A stretch of 64,000 nucleotides of DNA from Neolentinus lepideus HHB14362 ss-1 (taxonomy: Eukaryota; Basidiomycota; Agaricomycetes; Gloeophyllales; Gloeophyllaceae), in contig KV425656.1 in assembly GCA_001632425.1 (NCBI GenBank), positions 23,039 to 87,038 of the forward strand, in the 5' to 3' direction. Within the stretch, counting starts at the first letter, position 1. Every line of letters starts with the position of its first letter. A model generated the notes under the pieces. That model was not told where the DNA came from. It saw nothing but the letters and a program-made list of their open reading frames with translations, and did not search any database. The position numbers were made by a program, and so were the translations under genes. Of the stretch, positions 15,973-26,543 are shown one piece after another.

Positions 15973-16491
15973 CTACGATGAGTCGATCAAGTCAATGGTT
16001 TCACCGTCATCCACGACCCAGCCTTTAGTTCTCCCCGTTCTATCCGTGATTCTCCTTTTGTCAAGCTGCGGATAATGAGAACTGTCGAGGTTGGTCCTGC
16101 TGCCTCCAAGGAGGTACAATACCTCACTCGTGTCGGTCTTTACTGCATGAGCAATCCGCGATGAGGCGGCGAAACCGTAAAAATCGCCTTCGCGCAATGG
16201 ATATTCCTCGATAAGCCCTTCCCCTTGCTTGATGCGCATGACCGCACCAGGGCCTGCTTTCAGGATGTATATCCATTCGTCGTCATTAGTGTGCCAGTGT
16301 AGTTCGGTGCTCTCGTTACCAGGAGGCAAGTGGCATAGATGGATACCGCACTTGGTGAGACCGAGGTGGTCGCCCAAGGATAGCTGCTCCCTCCGCTTGA
16401 TAGTGTTCATTGGGTGGCTCTGGCGCTTCAAAGACAGGTTCGACGCCCGAAGCATGTAAGCGTTTTCAGAGCTGGAGCTCGAAGATGACAT
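15973..16491 (-). CDS. Cupin-domain protein, copy 2 (diverged)
   Basis: Single exon, 172 aa, starting with an MSSSSSSS run. The cupin 1 motif is HWHTNDDEWIYILKAGPGAV, followed by GDFYGFAASSRIAHAV and VLYLLGGSRTNLD. It aligns along its whole length with copies 1 and 3. It is clearly more diverged (for example LSLGDHLGLTKCGIHLCHL against the VRLGDLTGLTKT type) and lacks the acidic loop after the first motif. The metal-ligand histidines and the following glutamate are retained, so it is probably functional. Tandem with copy 1 on the same strand. Its upstream flank has CAATGTAGGAGGAGACTCCC (16601-16620), similar to the shared block of copy 1. Confidence 0.83.
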   Translation of the reverse strand: MSSSSSSSENAYMLRASNLSLKRQSHPMNTIKRREQLSLGDHLGLTKCGIHLCHLPPGNESTELHWHTNDDEWIYILKAGPGAVMRIKQGEGLIEEYPLREGDFYGFAASSRIAHAVKTDTSEVLYLLGGSRTNLDSSHYPQLDKRRITDRTGRTKGWVVDDGETIDLIDSS

Positions 16492-17862
16492 CGCCCGATT
16501 GATAACTTGTCGAAGATCCAGCCTACATCATTATGAAGTTTATCAACTTGCAAGACTATGCAATCCCCAATAAGTGGCAGCGCACCGTATCAGTATACCT
16601 CAATGTAGGAGGAGACTCCCTACATGAAATTAATCCGTGTAGGCTTATAACACGGGCGTTCAGCCCACCGGAGCACATGATAAACTATAGCTGAGCCTGA
16701 CTAGTGTGACTCGGAAATTCGAAGTGGGCTGTAAATAGTACAATTTTCTAAGTGCCACCTATGAATAGTAAATATATACCCAGATTGTGAGCGCATATAG
16801 ACCTTACAACATATAGTCAGTGTCCCAGACAGCTGAGAAAGTGGACGTCCGTTGCCCGCGAGGCCAGTACTGCTGTACTTAAGGAATACACTTCTGACAT
16901 GACAAGACCTAGCACCTGCCTGTTCAACGTTCAAGCCTCAGGACCATCAGATTTGAAGATCAATAACCTTTCATAGCATGCATATTTGCCTAGCCATATG
17001 TATATGTTTCGCTCAGGGCAAAGAGTCTACACTCAGCCTTTGATACTATTTCTGATTTGACATTACGATTATACATGTACAGCAAAGAGTTACTGCTAGA
17101 CATACTCATTTGTCTGCTTCACTTTGAATCCGAAAGAGCTAGGGCAAGGTCCTTGTCTTCAATACTGAGATCTGAGTATCTGGGCACCTTCTCCCAGTGA
17201 TTCCTGAAATGGGTGACTCCCAGCGGTCTGTTAATAACTCAAGGGTTATTATTTAATGGCTAATAAGCGAAGTGATTAACAAGTAAATATTAGTATGGTT
17301 AATATATAACTGAAAAGACGACGCGACATATTCCAGGTTGCGTCCGTGGAACAGACCGTTCTTCGATATACATAGGAGAAGAGTATGCTTCATCTTTCCA
17401 CTAGATCCCTGTGCCGGTACTGCCTTTGGTGTGTCCAGTAAGCAACTCAGCACCGTGGAAGACTTGAGGTTGAGGGACAGGTCCGTGATGACAAGCTTGT
17501 CACTAGCATTAACGTAGGAAAAAGGGGTGTCATCGTTATCCTTCACACTTGAAGCTTGATTCTTCAGTAGTGTGATTACTCGTAGGAGGGCATAAGTACT
17601 CAATATTCAATAGCACCTCCCTAGTCAGACATCCAGTCCTGATCCATCCGACGTGGGTTATTAAGCGGGATGTTCCTGGGGGTCCAGTTATTAACACGGT
17701 AATTAACCCAGAATTAACCATATGTTATTAACCCGGTGAATATGCTAAGTATATTTCACTGAACTTCTACGTTGCAGGACTTAAGACGACGACGCGCTCA
17801 ATACCAGCAGCTTGCCTTCTTGTACCTTTGGATCTGCTTTACACGTTGATTGCACGGACAAA
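16492..17862. repeat. Gene-free AT-rich stretch with clustered TTAATAAC-type repeats
   Basis: No gene is recognised. At 17209-17260 the sequence GGGTGACTCCC is followed by TAATAAC-tcaagg-GTTATTA, a short hairpin. At 17655-17735 there is a cluster of TTATTAAC, TAATTAACCC and TTATTAACCC words in both orientations. The ends could be terminal inverted repeats of a roughly 500-bp non-autonomous element, but no target duplication was found. Minus-strand open frames of 60-116 aa inside it have no recognisable content. Confidence 0.35.
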
Positions 17863-19494
17863 ATGATGCTAACTCAGGCTGACCGCCATAATCCGAATCT
17901 CTTGTTCGCGAACTTCAATCAAGACTTCACGTAAGGACCGTGAGGGTGCGTTTCGTCCGTGGAGATGACTGAGGAAGTTCGAATGTTATGCAGATGCATA
18001 TCTGTCGGAACGAAGAAAGGATATAGCATCACTAACTGCGATCCATTTGGGAGGGTGTATACTATGAGTGCGCGAACTCTATATCTGTGTCCATTCGTAT
18101 CTTGAACGAAGGTAGACGACGGCGCCAGGGGAATCGTGGAAATGCTATTCTGCACATCCCTGATTGCACTGGTCGGTGCTGCAGATCAACCTTCTTCAAG
18201 TCCTCGGAAACTGCAGATTGTGAATACGAAAGTATGTTCCGATCTTCGAGGCACATACGGACGCTAATGCAGATTCAGCGACAATCCATGATCTGCGAAC
18301 TCCTCTTCCCTTCGTCCATCCTTGCAATCAAACTGAACCGCAAAACCCTCGTGATTGTTCTAGAGTCTGAGATCTACATTTATGATATTTCGAATATGCG
18401 ATTGCTGCACGTCATTGAGACGACGCCAAACCCAGAAGGTGAGTGCCCAATTCTCCCTTCACGAACCTAACTCAGCGTTTGAAATACAGCTATTTGTGCC
18501 CTGTCACCCTCCGCTGACAATTCGTACCTCGCATACCCTTCCCCGGTGCCTTCGCCCACATCCATGTCCGCGCAGGTACCCTCCGCTCCCTCGGTACAGT
18601 CCGGCGACGTCCTTCTCTTCAACACACGCTCGCTAACGGTCGCTAATGTCATACAAGCGCACAAGTCGCCGATCTCTTTTCTCTCGATTAACTCGATCGG
18701 CACACTGCTTGCGACCGCTTCGGACAAGGGCACGGTCATCCGTGTCTGGAGCATCCCGGGTGCGGAGAAGCTGTACCAGTTCCGTCGTGGGACGAGGGAG
18801 GCGCGGATATATTCCATAAATTTCAATGTGGTGTCTACGTTGCTGGCGGTCAGCTCTGCGCATGATACGGTACATATTTTCAAGCTTGGGCAGCAGAAGT
18901 CGTCTGGGTCGAGTATCAAGAACGGTCAAGGACCGGCGAGCCCATCTGGGTCTATCAACAGCGGCGACCAGGCGATGGATGGGGGATACGAGGCGTACAT
19001 CGATAGCCAGAAGAAGGGTAGCGTTTCGTCAGTGCTATCTCAACTGTGTCGGTGCAAACTATCTACTAAATTAATGTAGGTCAAGTCTCCGTCGGAAATC
19101 GTTGCAGATGACGAAGAGCTTGTCATCGTCCGTTGGCGGATACCTGCCCAACACGCTGACGGAGATGTGGGAGCCTTCTCGCGACTTTGCCTTCCTAAGA
19201 CTTCCAACCAGTGGAGTGAAGTCAATAGTAGCCTTGAGCGGGTGAGTACTGTATGCCTACTAGGAGCATCTACAGAACTCAATCAAACCCTCGTTAGCAC
19301 CATGCCTCAGGTCATGGTCATCTCCTCAGACGGATACTTCTACTCGTACAACATCGACCTCGAGAACGGTGGAGAGTGTTCACTTCTTAAACAGTATAGG
19401 TACGTGTCCCGAGTCTCATTCCAGCGCCTCGGAGGTACTGACGGATGTCTTGCACAGCCTACTCGACTCCGGTGAAGAAGGCGGCACGGAGTGA
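17863..19494 (+). CDS. ATG18: ATG18-like PROPPIN (WD40 beta-propeller, autophagy)
   Basis: Phosphoinositide-binding beta-propeller of the Atg18/WIPI family. It acts on pre-autophagosomal and endosomal/vacuolar membranes. Spliced reading starts [20 protein letters not shown]. It continues [20 protein letters not shown], then [60 protein letters not shown] and [20 protein letters not shown]. The family-defining FRRG lipid-binding motif is at 18780-18791. [19 protein letters not shown] and VHIFKL follow. After a low-complexity loop the last blade is [20 protein letters not shown] final small exon encodes [11 protein letters not shown] and the stop. Several short introns are inferred. It lies tandem to the gene at 19804. 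Confidence 0.88.
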
Positions 19495-19803
19495 TCCTGA
19501 CAGATTCCTTCAGTAATCCTTCATTCCTCTTGTAATTATCGCCCTCCGGGCTTATCGGACAGTCTATACGTCCCTAGCTAATTGCGTTACCCCCACTGTA
19601 TTATACTTTGTCGTTCAATCCTTGAATGATGAGTAGTGGGGGATAAAACTCCTGAAAGCGCAGTGCACCGGCCCAGCCGGCTCGATTCGGTAGCCGTAGG
19701 CCCACCACCACCTGATGTAGGGCTGGTTGACCGAAAGCGCGTGTTTCGAGCTATGTCTCGTATATAACTTTTCTTTGCTTCCCTAACGGCGTTCCCGATA
19801 ATA
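19495..19803. promoter_or_regulatory. Intergenic region upstream of the gene at 19804
   Basis: About 310 bp between two rightward genes: the 3' flank of ATG18 and the presumed promoter of the next gene. No RNA gene or repeat is visible. Confidence 0.35.
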
Positions 19804-20967
19804 ATGGACAACTTCTCGTGGTCTGACAGTATTCAAGCCGTTCTTGCACCCTGCTTACCATGCTTCCGACCGCGTACTAACTCAAACGAGGGAAACCGAG
19901 CACGACCCGACCTCGAAGGGCTACTCGCGGACGTCGAGACAGATACCGAAGCGGAGACGGTGTCGCTGCACTCTAATATAGGCGACAGGAACAGGAGGAG
20001 AAAGAAGAAGAAACGGGGCGGGAATAAGAGCATCTCACTGTTCGGCTACGACCTGTTTGGCCGTCCGCCCATTCAGTTGCCGGAGTCGGATGACGAGGAC
20101 CGTGGGCGGGGGAGGCGGCGGGGACGCGCAATGTCAGGTCAGCTAACTGCGTCGTCGTCTGCTACGTTGGACTCGGACGCGTCCCCATTGGACCCAGTGA
20201 CAATCGACCAGCTATCGGCGATGCAGGTGCAGGCGCGTGCGGCTTTGGAGGAGGAACGTAGGCAGAAGGAGGAGAGAAGGGCGCAGAGGCAGGAGCGGAA
20301 GCTGATGAAAAAGGTCGCGGCAGCGCTGGCGCTAGAGAGCGCGGACGGGGCAGGCGACTTTGAAGGTTTCCCGGGCAGCGGGGGTGCGGTGCACGGGAAC
20401 ATACCGTCGCCGTTCAGGGCGGGATCATCGCAGGGCGGATACGAGGAACCGTTGCTGGACGTCACCGCGGATATGGAGGACGAGAATGCGGACTTTGGCG
20501 GGGAGCTATATGCCAAACGCGTGGCTTCAAACAACTCGGACAGGGGATCGGATTCGCGCTCAAGGACATCGGGGACGCTGTCGAGTAGTGGCGACCCATC
20601 GCGGATGTACAATCACCATTATACATCTCAGCCTATGCCTCCTTCTGGCGTGCAGTATTACTCGGAAGAATTCATCCAACAGCCAGGTCTCGAGTCACTC
20701 CCCAAGAAAAAGAAGAAGAAGTCTGGGAAGTCCAAGTCCTCGCATGACTCTGCCTCGTCCACCTCGCAATCTCAATCCATCCCTTCGCCTGTTACGGCCT
20801 TCCCAGAATCTCATCCTGAAGTCGCGGAGGGCTCGCCTGCACGTCACTTACCTCGAGTGGACATACCCAACGATACCTCCGGCGGATTCCCCAGCGCGGG
20901 TTTAGGAGGGATACGACGCAAAAATAGTGACATGGGTGTGTTTCTGGCTCGGAGGGGCGACGAGTAA
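19804..20967 (+). CDS. Unrecognised single-exon charged protein, 387 aa
   Basis: Not recognised. It starts MDNFSWSDSIQAVLAPCLPCF, a cysteine-containing N-terminus followed by acidic and then highly basic patches (RRRKKKKRGG). SISLFGYDLFGRPPIQLPE is the most domain-like stretch. A predicted coiled-coil (ALEEERRQKEERRAQRQERK) lies at about residues 147-166. The rest is Ser/Gly-rich and probably disordered, with a second lysine block (PKKKKKKSGKSK). The C-terminal segment LPRVDIPNDTSGG...RRKNSDMGVFLARRGDE looks conserved in style. Cys residues near the start could be lipid-modified, but this is a guess. Intact frame, no intron needed. Confidence 0.7.
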   Translation: MDNFSWSDSIQAVLAPCLPCFRPRTNSNEGNRARPDLEGLLADVETDTEAETVSLHSNIGDRNRRRKKKKRGGNKSISLFGYDLFGRPPIQLPESDDEDRGRGRRRGRAMSGQLTASSSATLDSDASPLDPVTIDQLSAMQVQARAALEEERRQKEERRAQRQERKLMKKVAAALALESADGAGDFEGFPGSGGAVHGNIPSPFRAGSSQGGYEEPLLDVTADMEDENADFGGELYAKRVASNNSDRGSDSRSRTSGTLSSSGDPSRMYNHHYTSQPMPPSGVQYYSEEFIQQPGLESLPKKKKKKSGKSKSSHDSASSTSQSQSIPSPVTAFPESHPEVAEGSPARHLPRVDIPNDTSGGFPSAGLGGIRRKNSDMGVFLARRGDE

Positions 20968-21285
20968 GTTACGAATATGCCATACCGACCATACCACAAT
21001 ACCCATTATTCGGTTGCGGTGATCCGTGCTCCTGGGTTTCCTCGGATCGTTGGTTTGTACTTCCCCCAGATGTGTTGTACTATACCGTATATACCGTTAA
21101 TGGATGGTTATTTATTAGGTATATCGTTGCAGGTTTAATCATGCCACTTTGATTTCTTTGAATATTCGTACAACACCAGGATGATATTGGTATCACAATC
21201 AAATAGGTCTATAACGCGGAAGTAAACCGTGTGAGCGCCTTAGAAGGACGAAGCACAGCGCCAAATATTAATTATTTACACAATC
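20968..21285. other. Convergent intergenic region, nothing recognised
   Basis: About 320 bp of AT-leaning sequence between the 3' ends of the gene at 19804 and HAP3. It should contain both transcription terminators. No repeat or RNA gene seen. Confidence 0.4.
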
Positions 21286-21839
21286 CTAAACATCGCCGTG
21301 GTCAGCGCCTTCTCCAGGTCTTTGGGCTGAGTTCTGATGCTATCGTGGATCAGTGTCGCAGCTATGCCACAGATGGATAATTACTGGACGCACCTGTCTA
21401 AGCTTGGCCAGATGGATTTTCAACGTCTGGGCATAGTTCTCAAACCCCAGCGTGATCATAGCATACAGGATATCCTCGCCGCCTATTGTCTTCCGCTTCT
21501 CCATCGCACATTTCTCGGCCGCTTCGGACGTGATGAAGCTAATGAACTCGGATACGCACTCCTGCACACATTCCTTTGCCTCCTTCGCGATTTTGGCAGT
21601 CGGTGGCACGGATGACTTCATTATCCGAGCGACATTGGCGATCTGTGGACACGCACACGTCTACGGTGATTCGGGTATATCGAAACCGGTGCTGAGATAC
21701 GCACAGGTAGAAAGCGGTCTTGCTCGCGGTACTCCCCGATGTCTTGCTCTGTAATTGGTGCTGGCTCGGGTGGCTCCTGCACCTGGGCGCCTTCCCCGCC
21801 GTCGGTTTGAGGTGCGATATTCGGTGGAAATTCAGACAT
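21286..21839 (-). CDS. HAP3: HAP3 / NF-YB, CCAAT-binding factor subunit
   Basis: Histone-fold subunit that pairs with HAP5 and HAP2 to bind CCAAT boxes in the nucleus. The first exon starts [11 protein letters not shown] and reaches the canonical REQDRFLP. After an intron the frame continues [20 protein letters not shown], then [20 protein letters not shown] and [20 protein letters not shown], the complete NF-YB histone-fold core. A last small exon encodes [17 protein letters not shown] and the stop at 21286. The protein is short, with little sequence beyond the core. A Met further upstream (21872) is possible. It is divergent to the second E(z)-like gene, with about 360 bp between starts. 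Confidence 0.92.
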
Positions 21840-22200
21840 ACTGTCGTATGACGTTTGATCTATGCAACACAAACCGCGTCAGTGGACCACTTCGCGGTCA
21901 AACATGAGTAAGATACCTTATGTGCTGCGAGAAACATGGTCATGGGGAAAGAAACTTCAGACATTGTATGTGAGGGTATTGTACAAAAGGCGGTACCGGA
22001 GAGAGCCAGCTGCAGGCTTAGAGCCAATCCCCTTGCGATGAGGTTTCGTCCAATGAGCGAGAGCCTGAGAATACCGTATGTGGGTGCCGGCTCGTCCCGC
22101 TTAACGTTACGGCATCTCCGCATTGGTTTAAACGTGGTCACGGTCGAGTTCGTTGAACATTCACTGCCGCTTTCTTTCCTCTCTGATTTCTGCGCAGGGT

Positions 22201-24888
22201 ATGGACTCGGAGAGTGAATTTACGGAGTATTCTCGAGCAAGAGAAGAATCAGAAAGTTTAGCAGACCCCCAAGACCGAGTTCTGGCAGCGTACAGCCGAG
22301 TCTGGGACGAATTCTACAGATGGGAGCCAGATGCCTGTCATGAAGTTCTTGCATCTCTCAGACGGGACACAAATTCATTACATAGTCTCATGGAGGACAT
22401 TCCACCACAAAATATCAATCATTCCGGCCAGGATAGCACCGAGAGTGATCTATGCTTCATCTCCGTGACGACTGGAGGGCCTTCCACAGTAATGTCTATT
22501 GAGGAGACACTTGCGAAGTCGTTTGCAGCGCACCCACCCTACGAGGCATGTACACCTATATCGCGTAACATCATCTTCCGTGAAGGGGACTATGACGACG
22601 CCCAAGAGTGTCAGTTTATCCCATATGCAGATGACCCAGAATTTGACTCCATCAAATATTTGGCGCACTTCGCTGCGGGTCTTGCGTGGGACGGGTTCAA
22701 GAGCGTACATAAGCCTGACAGTGTGTATACTTTCTGTTGCATGTATCCCGATCTATTAATTTTGTGAAGTCGAGACGATACAGCTGGAAGCTGTGCGAAG
22801 ATTATATCTGGGCCAGCCCAGTGTACCTTTACACGAAATAAATGGTTGCGGCATTCTGCCCAAGTTATTTCCTGATATAGGATCTGGCCTTCGATCCGGC
22901 TTTCTTTGGGAGACTATGCAAAGGTAAACCTAGTGAGGTAAAACCGTAAACTGCTAATACGGGATTGTGGTCCAGAGATGCTCTGACTTGGCCGGGTGCT
23001 TCCCTCTCCACTCTAGGAGCACTAGAGTGGACAAGGGAGTGTTCGGAGTTTGATCTCTTGTCCAGAATGAATGCAGTCACTACTCACTTTTGTCCTAATC
23101 TCAATTGCGTGGATGCTCATTGCCGGACTCATAGTATGCGCTTACTCGCCTTCGTCCACACCTTGTCTGATTTTAATTGAACATAGCCTTCGACTACCCA
23201 TTCATTACCCCGAAAAAGGCAACATTGAACAGCATCAATTTATTCCCCACTGCTAGTAACATCTGTGGAGAAGATTGTTTTCTGAATGTCCTGGATTATG
23301 ATATTTTCAAGGTAGGTATCCCCGAGACGGTATGTTTACCTATGACATTGTGCGTAGGAATCAGTATTGTGGGGAGACGCAGACATCCGAGCGCTTCAAG
23401 CTATCCTGGCCGTTACACCTGACTCGAGCCCTTGCGATCTCGCAGTCATATGTCGCAAGCCTTGCAACGAAGTACGTTCCTGCTCACTGAAACACTAGCT
23501 CCGTATGAAATGCTGAAACGCTTTCCGTCACAGGTCTTCGTTCAGCGCTGTTTGATTCTACCTGACGAGACCATCTACGTGCCACCCATTGGCGATGATC
23601 CAGTCGAATCGGGCCTGGAGTCAGACCCTCTTGTCTTTGGTATACTCTATGATCTTGCCTCATCTAACTCGGCCTTTGATATGTGGGTACAGATGACGAT
23701 GACGATGGGGATGCCAGGATGTAGGCCAAGCCATTTATGGAAATCTCAGCCATAATTGACAACGAGATAGTGCACCTATTCCTCCTTGCAGCCACGAGGG
23801 GCCTTGTGACAGGAGAGCAAAGTGCCCATGCTTCCTATCGTCTCTGCGTTGTCAACGAAGCTGTAGATGTGACTTGGATTGTGAGTGTCAGCGGATCAGC
23901 TGTGAATACACCCCTGAATCTTACCCTCAAGGCGGACGACGATTCATGGGCTGCAATTGCAGGTCGTCACAGCCCTTTACATGTGAGAGCGCAAAATCTT
24001 GCCCGTGTGCCAGAGTGGGTAGGGAATGCGATCCCGAACTCTGCATGCCATGTTTCTCCAGGAAGTAAGTGTCTGACATCGACGTCGTAAGACCATTACT
24101 GATATGTCTCCAGAGGTAAGCTTAACGCTGATGTGACGAGCTGAACGTCAACATCCTATGTCAGGGAGATGTGTCAGAGGGACAATCCAATCGGCCCATT
24201 ATGCAGTGAGATCTGTTTGTCTCGAGATTTGGTTTCCACTGACCCTAGCAGAGCACAATTGTCAAGAATGGCACATACGGCATGGGCCTTTTTGCAGTCG
24301 AGACAATCCCAAAAAACGCGCTAATAGGAGGTGAGGCTTGCTTCTTATTTGATCCAGACAATTTGTTTACAAGCACAGAATACGTGGGGGACATTCTTTG
24401 GCAGCACTACATGGGGCACAGGATGTAAGGTTTTTGTCCCGACCTGTTTCACGGCGTAACTTATGTCCGACATATATCTACAGCCAAATTCAAGACTACC
24501 GAAACTTGAACTACCAATTCCACCTAGACGGCGCCGTGGATGACACGGAGCAGTTCCATATCGACGCCATGCGTGCGGGCAACTGCTCAATGTATGTGAA
24601 CCACGCTTCGGGAAAGGATGTCAACGTCCAGGCTGAATGTACGTGAAGCACCCTAGTGCATCAAGCAGATTTGTATTCTTTCTCATATCACAGGTCGCAA
24701 CGTCAACTCTGAGCACCGGATCGGAATATTCGCAAGTAAGCCAGATCCCAGTCATCCTACCTGACCTAGACGTGCCTAACGCTGTTACTGTGCTAGCTAA
24801 AATCATCTATGCGGGCAAGGAATTGTTCCTCGATTACGGGCCCAATTATTTCACGGACAAGGATGGAGGTTCGATCGATCAGCACTAA
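22201..24888 (+). CDS. E(z)/EZH2-like histone methyltransferase, copy 2 (CXC + diverged SET)
   Basis: Paralogue of the gene at 12078, with the same overall layout: acidic N-terminal region (MDSESEFTEYSRAREESE...), CXC domain and C-terminal SET domain. The CXC cysteines are present at about 23788-24066 (CSHEGPC, CPCFLSSLRCQRSCRCDLDC, FMGCNCRSSQPFTC, CPCARVGRECDPELC). The SET domain reads STIVKNGTYGMGLFAVETIP, EYVGDILWQHYMGHR, NLNYQFHLDGAVDDTEQFHI, MYVNHASGKDVNVQAEC, NSEHRIGIFA, ELFLDYGPNYF. Oddities: the pseudoknot NHS is NHA and the NxNC-like stretch is VNVQAEC, so activity may be altered. The ATG follows a CAG that could be a splice acceptor; an upstream in-frame Met at 22153 is the alternative. 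It converges on UNC-50. Confidence 0.83.
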
Positions 24889-25165
24889 ATGTAGAGAGTT
24901 CAGTCTGTATCGGTCAGACGTTCAACAGTAGCCGTCCGGGCACAGGACGTCATGACCTGCAAGTACTCGTTTACCAACTTATTTAAGATCTTGGCTGGAT
25001 GTTGTACAGCATTTTCCTCCAATATGTTTTGGTCGCCGAGTGGACTCAGTGGAAGCCTATGCCAGTTACTCTTAGATGTAGACCACAGGATCTTGAAGTC
25101 TCGATTATCAAGAGGAGGATGGATGACATCCACGGAGTGCTGTAACCTTACATATGCAGCTACGA

Positions 25166-26291
25166 TCATGACCCAAAATACGCCGTGAGCACATGTTTTG
25201 CGACATTGAAGCCGAGTAAAGAGACGATGTAGCCGGTGAATAGTGGGAGTAGTGGCGAGAGGAGCAGCTCCGATCGCACCAGGAACGGTAGCGCTGCAAT
25301 ACAAAATCAATGCAGTCCATAGAAAGTCCGGCTTCCACGAGAACTTACCACTCAAACCCAGATACACTCCGTAAATGTACTGTGCAAAGCTATTCGATAG
25401 AGAGCCAAGGCTCAGTAGGATATAGTATAAGCACATCAAGACACGCACGCAGCAAGGTACAGAGTGTTCCCCACCCAAAGACACACCCAATTTGCACGGA
25501 GCACGATAGGGACAAGAAAGAGCTGCGCAAGATAAAGTGTGAGGTACAGCGGAAAGAAGGCGTTCGTGTGCACGTCGAAGGCGTACGCCCACTCCACAGC
25601 AGTGTCCGTAAGACTTGTGTGCGAGGGCGGCGACAGCAGAAGGCGGTTGGCGGTAAACCAGAGGATGGTGGCGTTAATGATTCCGATGAGGAGGTAGTCG
25701 CGGAAGATCATGAGAAATGCCAGGCGTATTGCGTCGAGCACGCCGAAGGAGTAGACTACGGACCATGCAATAGCAGCGACTACAGAAAAGTGCAAAAGTA
25801 CTGTTAAGTCTCAACAAAAAGCCGACCTGTGTTCTATGGACGTACCGACAAGACATGCGGAAAGTAGGATCAGAATTGCAGGATCATCTCGTGCCCACGT
25901 ATTCTTCGTTTCTGCGTGAAGGCGCTCAGCTTTAGTCTATCCGTACAGCACTCAGGGTCTTACGTTTGTGGAAATAGACATTCCGGTATCTAGCACACGA
26001 TCAACAGCTAAACTTGCATTGCAGACGAGACGTAGCTCACACTCGTTTAGGCGCTAGACACAAGTACGTTAACTGCCAGGCCGCCAATTCAAAGTCCTGA
26101 TACAACGAACAAGCGAACCCATTTCAGTCAAAGTCCCTCGACCCATCCAAGACGCAAACCATTTGATGGAACCTGAGCAGACGTCTGAATATTAAAGGTA
26201 CCCGGTTCGACATCCCGGGCTTTCGACAGCCAGGACTGCTTGCGCCGTCCTCGAAGGTTGCTTCAGTTGCAGACAATGGTAGGATTGCCAT
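25166..26291 (-). CDS. UNC-50 / GMH1 family Golgi membrane protein
   Basis: Multi-pass inner nuclear/Golgi membrane protein of the UNC-50 family, implicated in vesicle traffic. Hand splicing gives a coherent protein. MAILPLSATEATFEDG starts at 26291 and continues VPLIFRRLLRFHQM, DFELAAWQLTYLCLAPKRV, YRNVYFHKQ, then TKNTWARDDPAILILLSACL. The hydrophobic core is AIAWSVVYSFGVLDAIRLAF, the family signature AVEWAYAFDVHTNAFFPLYL, then LAQLFLVPIVLRANWVCLWV and GNTLYLAAC. The C-terminus LPFLVRSELLLSPLLPLFTG...KHVLTAYFGS ends at 25166. About five short introns have consensus ends. Divergent (252 bp) to the WW-domain gene. Confidence 0.9.
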
Positions 26292-26543
26292 CGCACGGTG
26301 CGTCCTCGGACGTCGAAATAAAAGTCCAGGGTCCAGTGACGACAGATTGGGCGTAAACGAGCGACTAGGACGACCAGAATGTGCAGAACGTGTATAGCGC
26401 TGCAGGCACTGCCGACGCCGACACTGCTTTCGGAGTTTGCCTTTTCGGTCGGCACTCGAATTATAAATGCTGAATCTGCGCTGAATCTTGTTGGCGTTTG
26501 TTCTTTTCACTTACCACTTTCTCTGGCGACTTCGTCGTTCAAC

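Noticed and set aside
20139..20905. Antisense and overlapping frames over the gene at 19804
   Set aside because: They are shadows of a GC-biased, low-complexity coding sequence with no domain.
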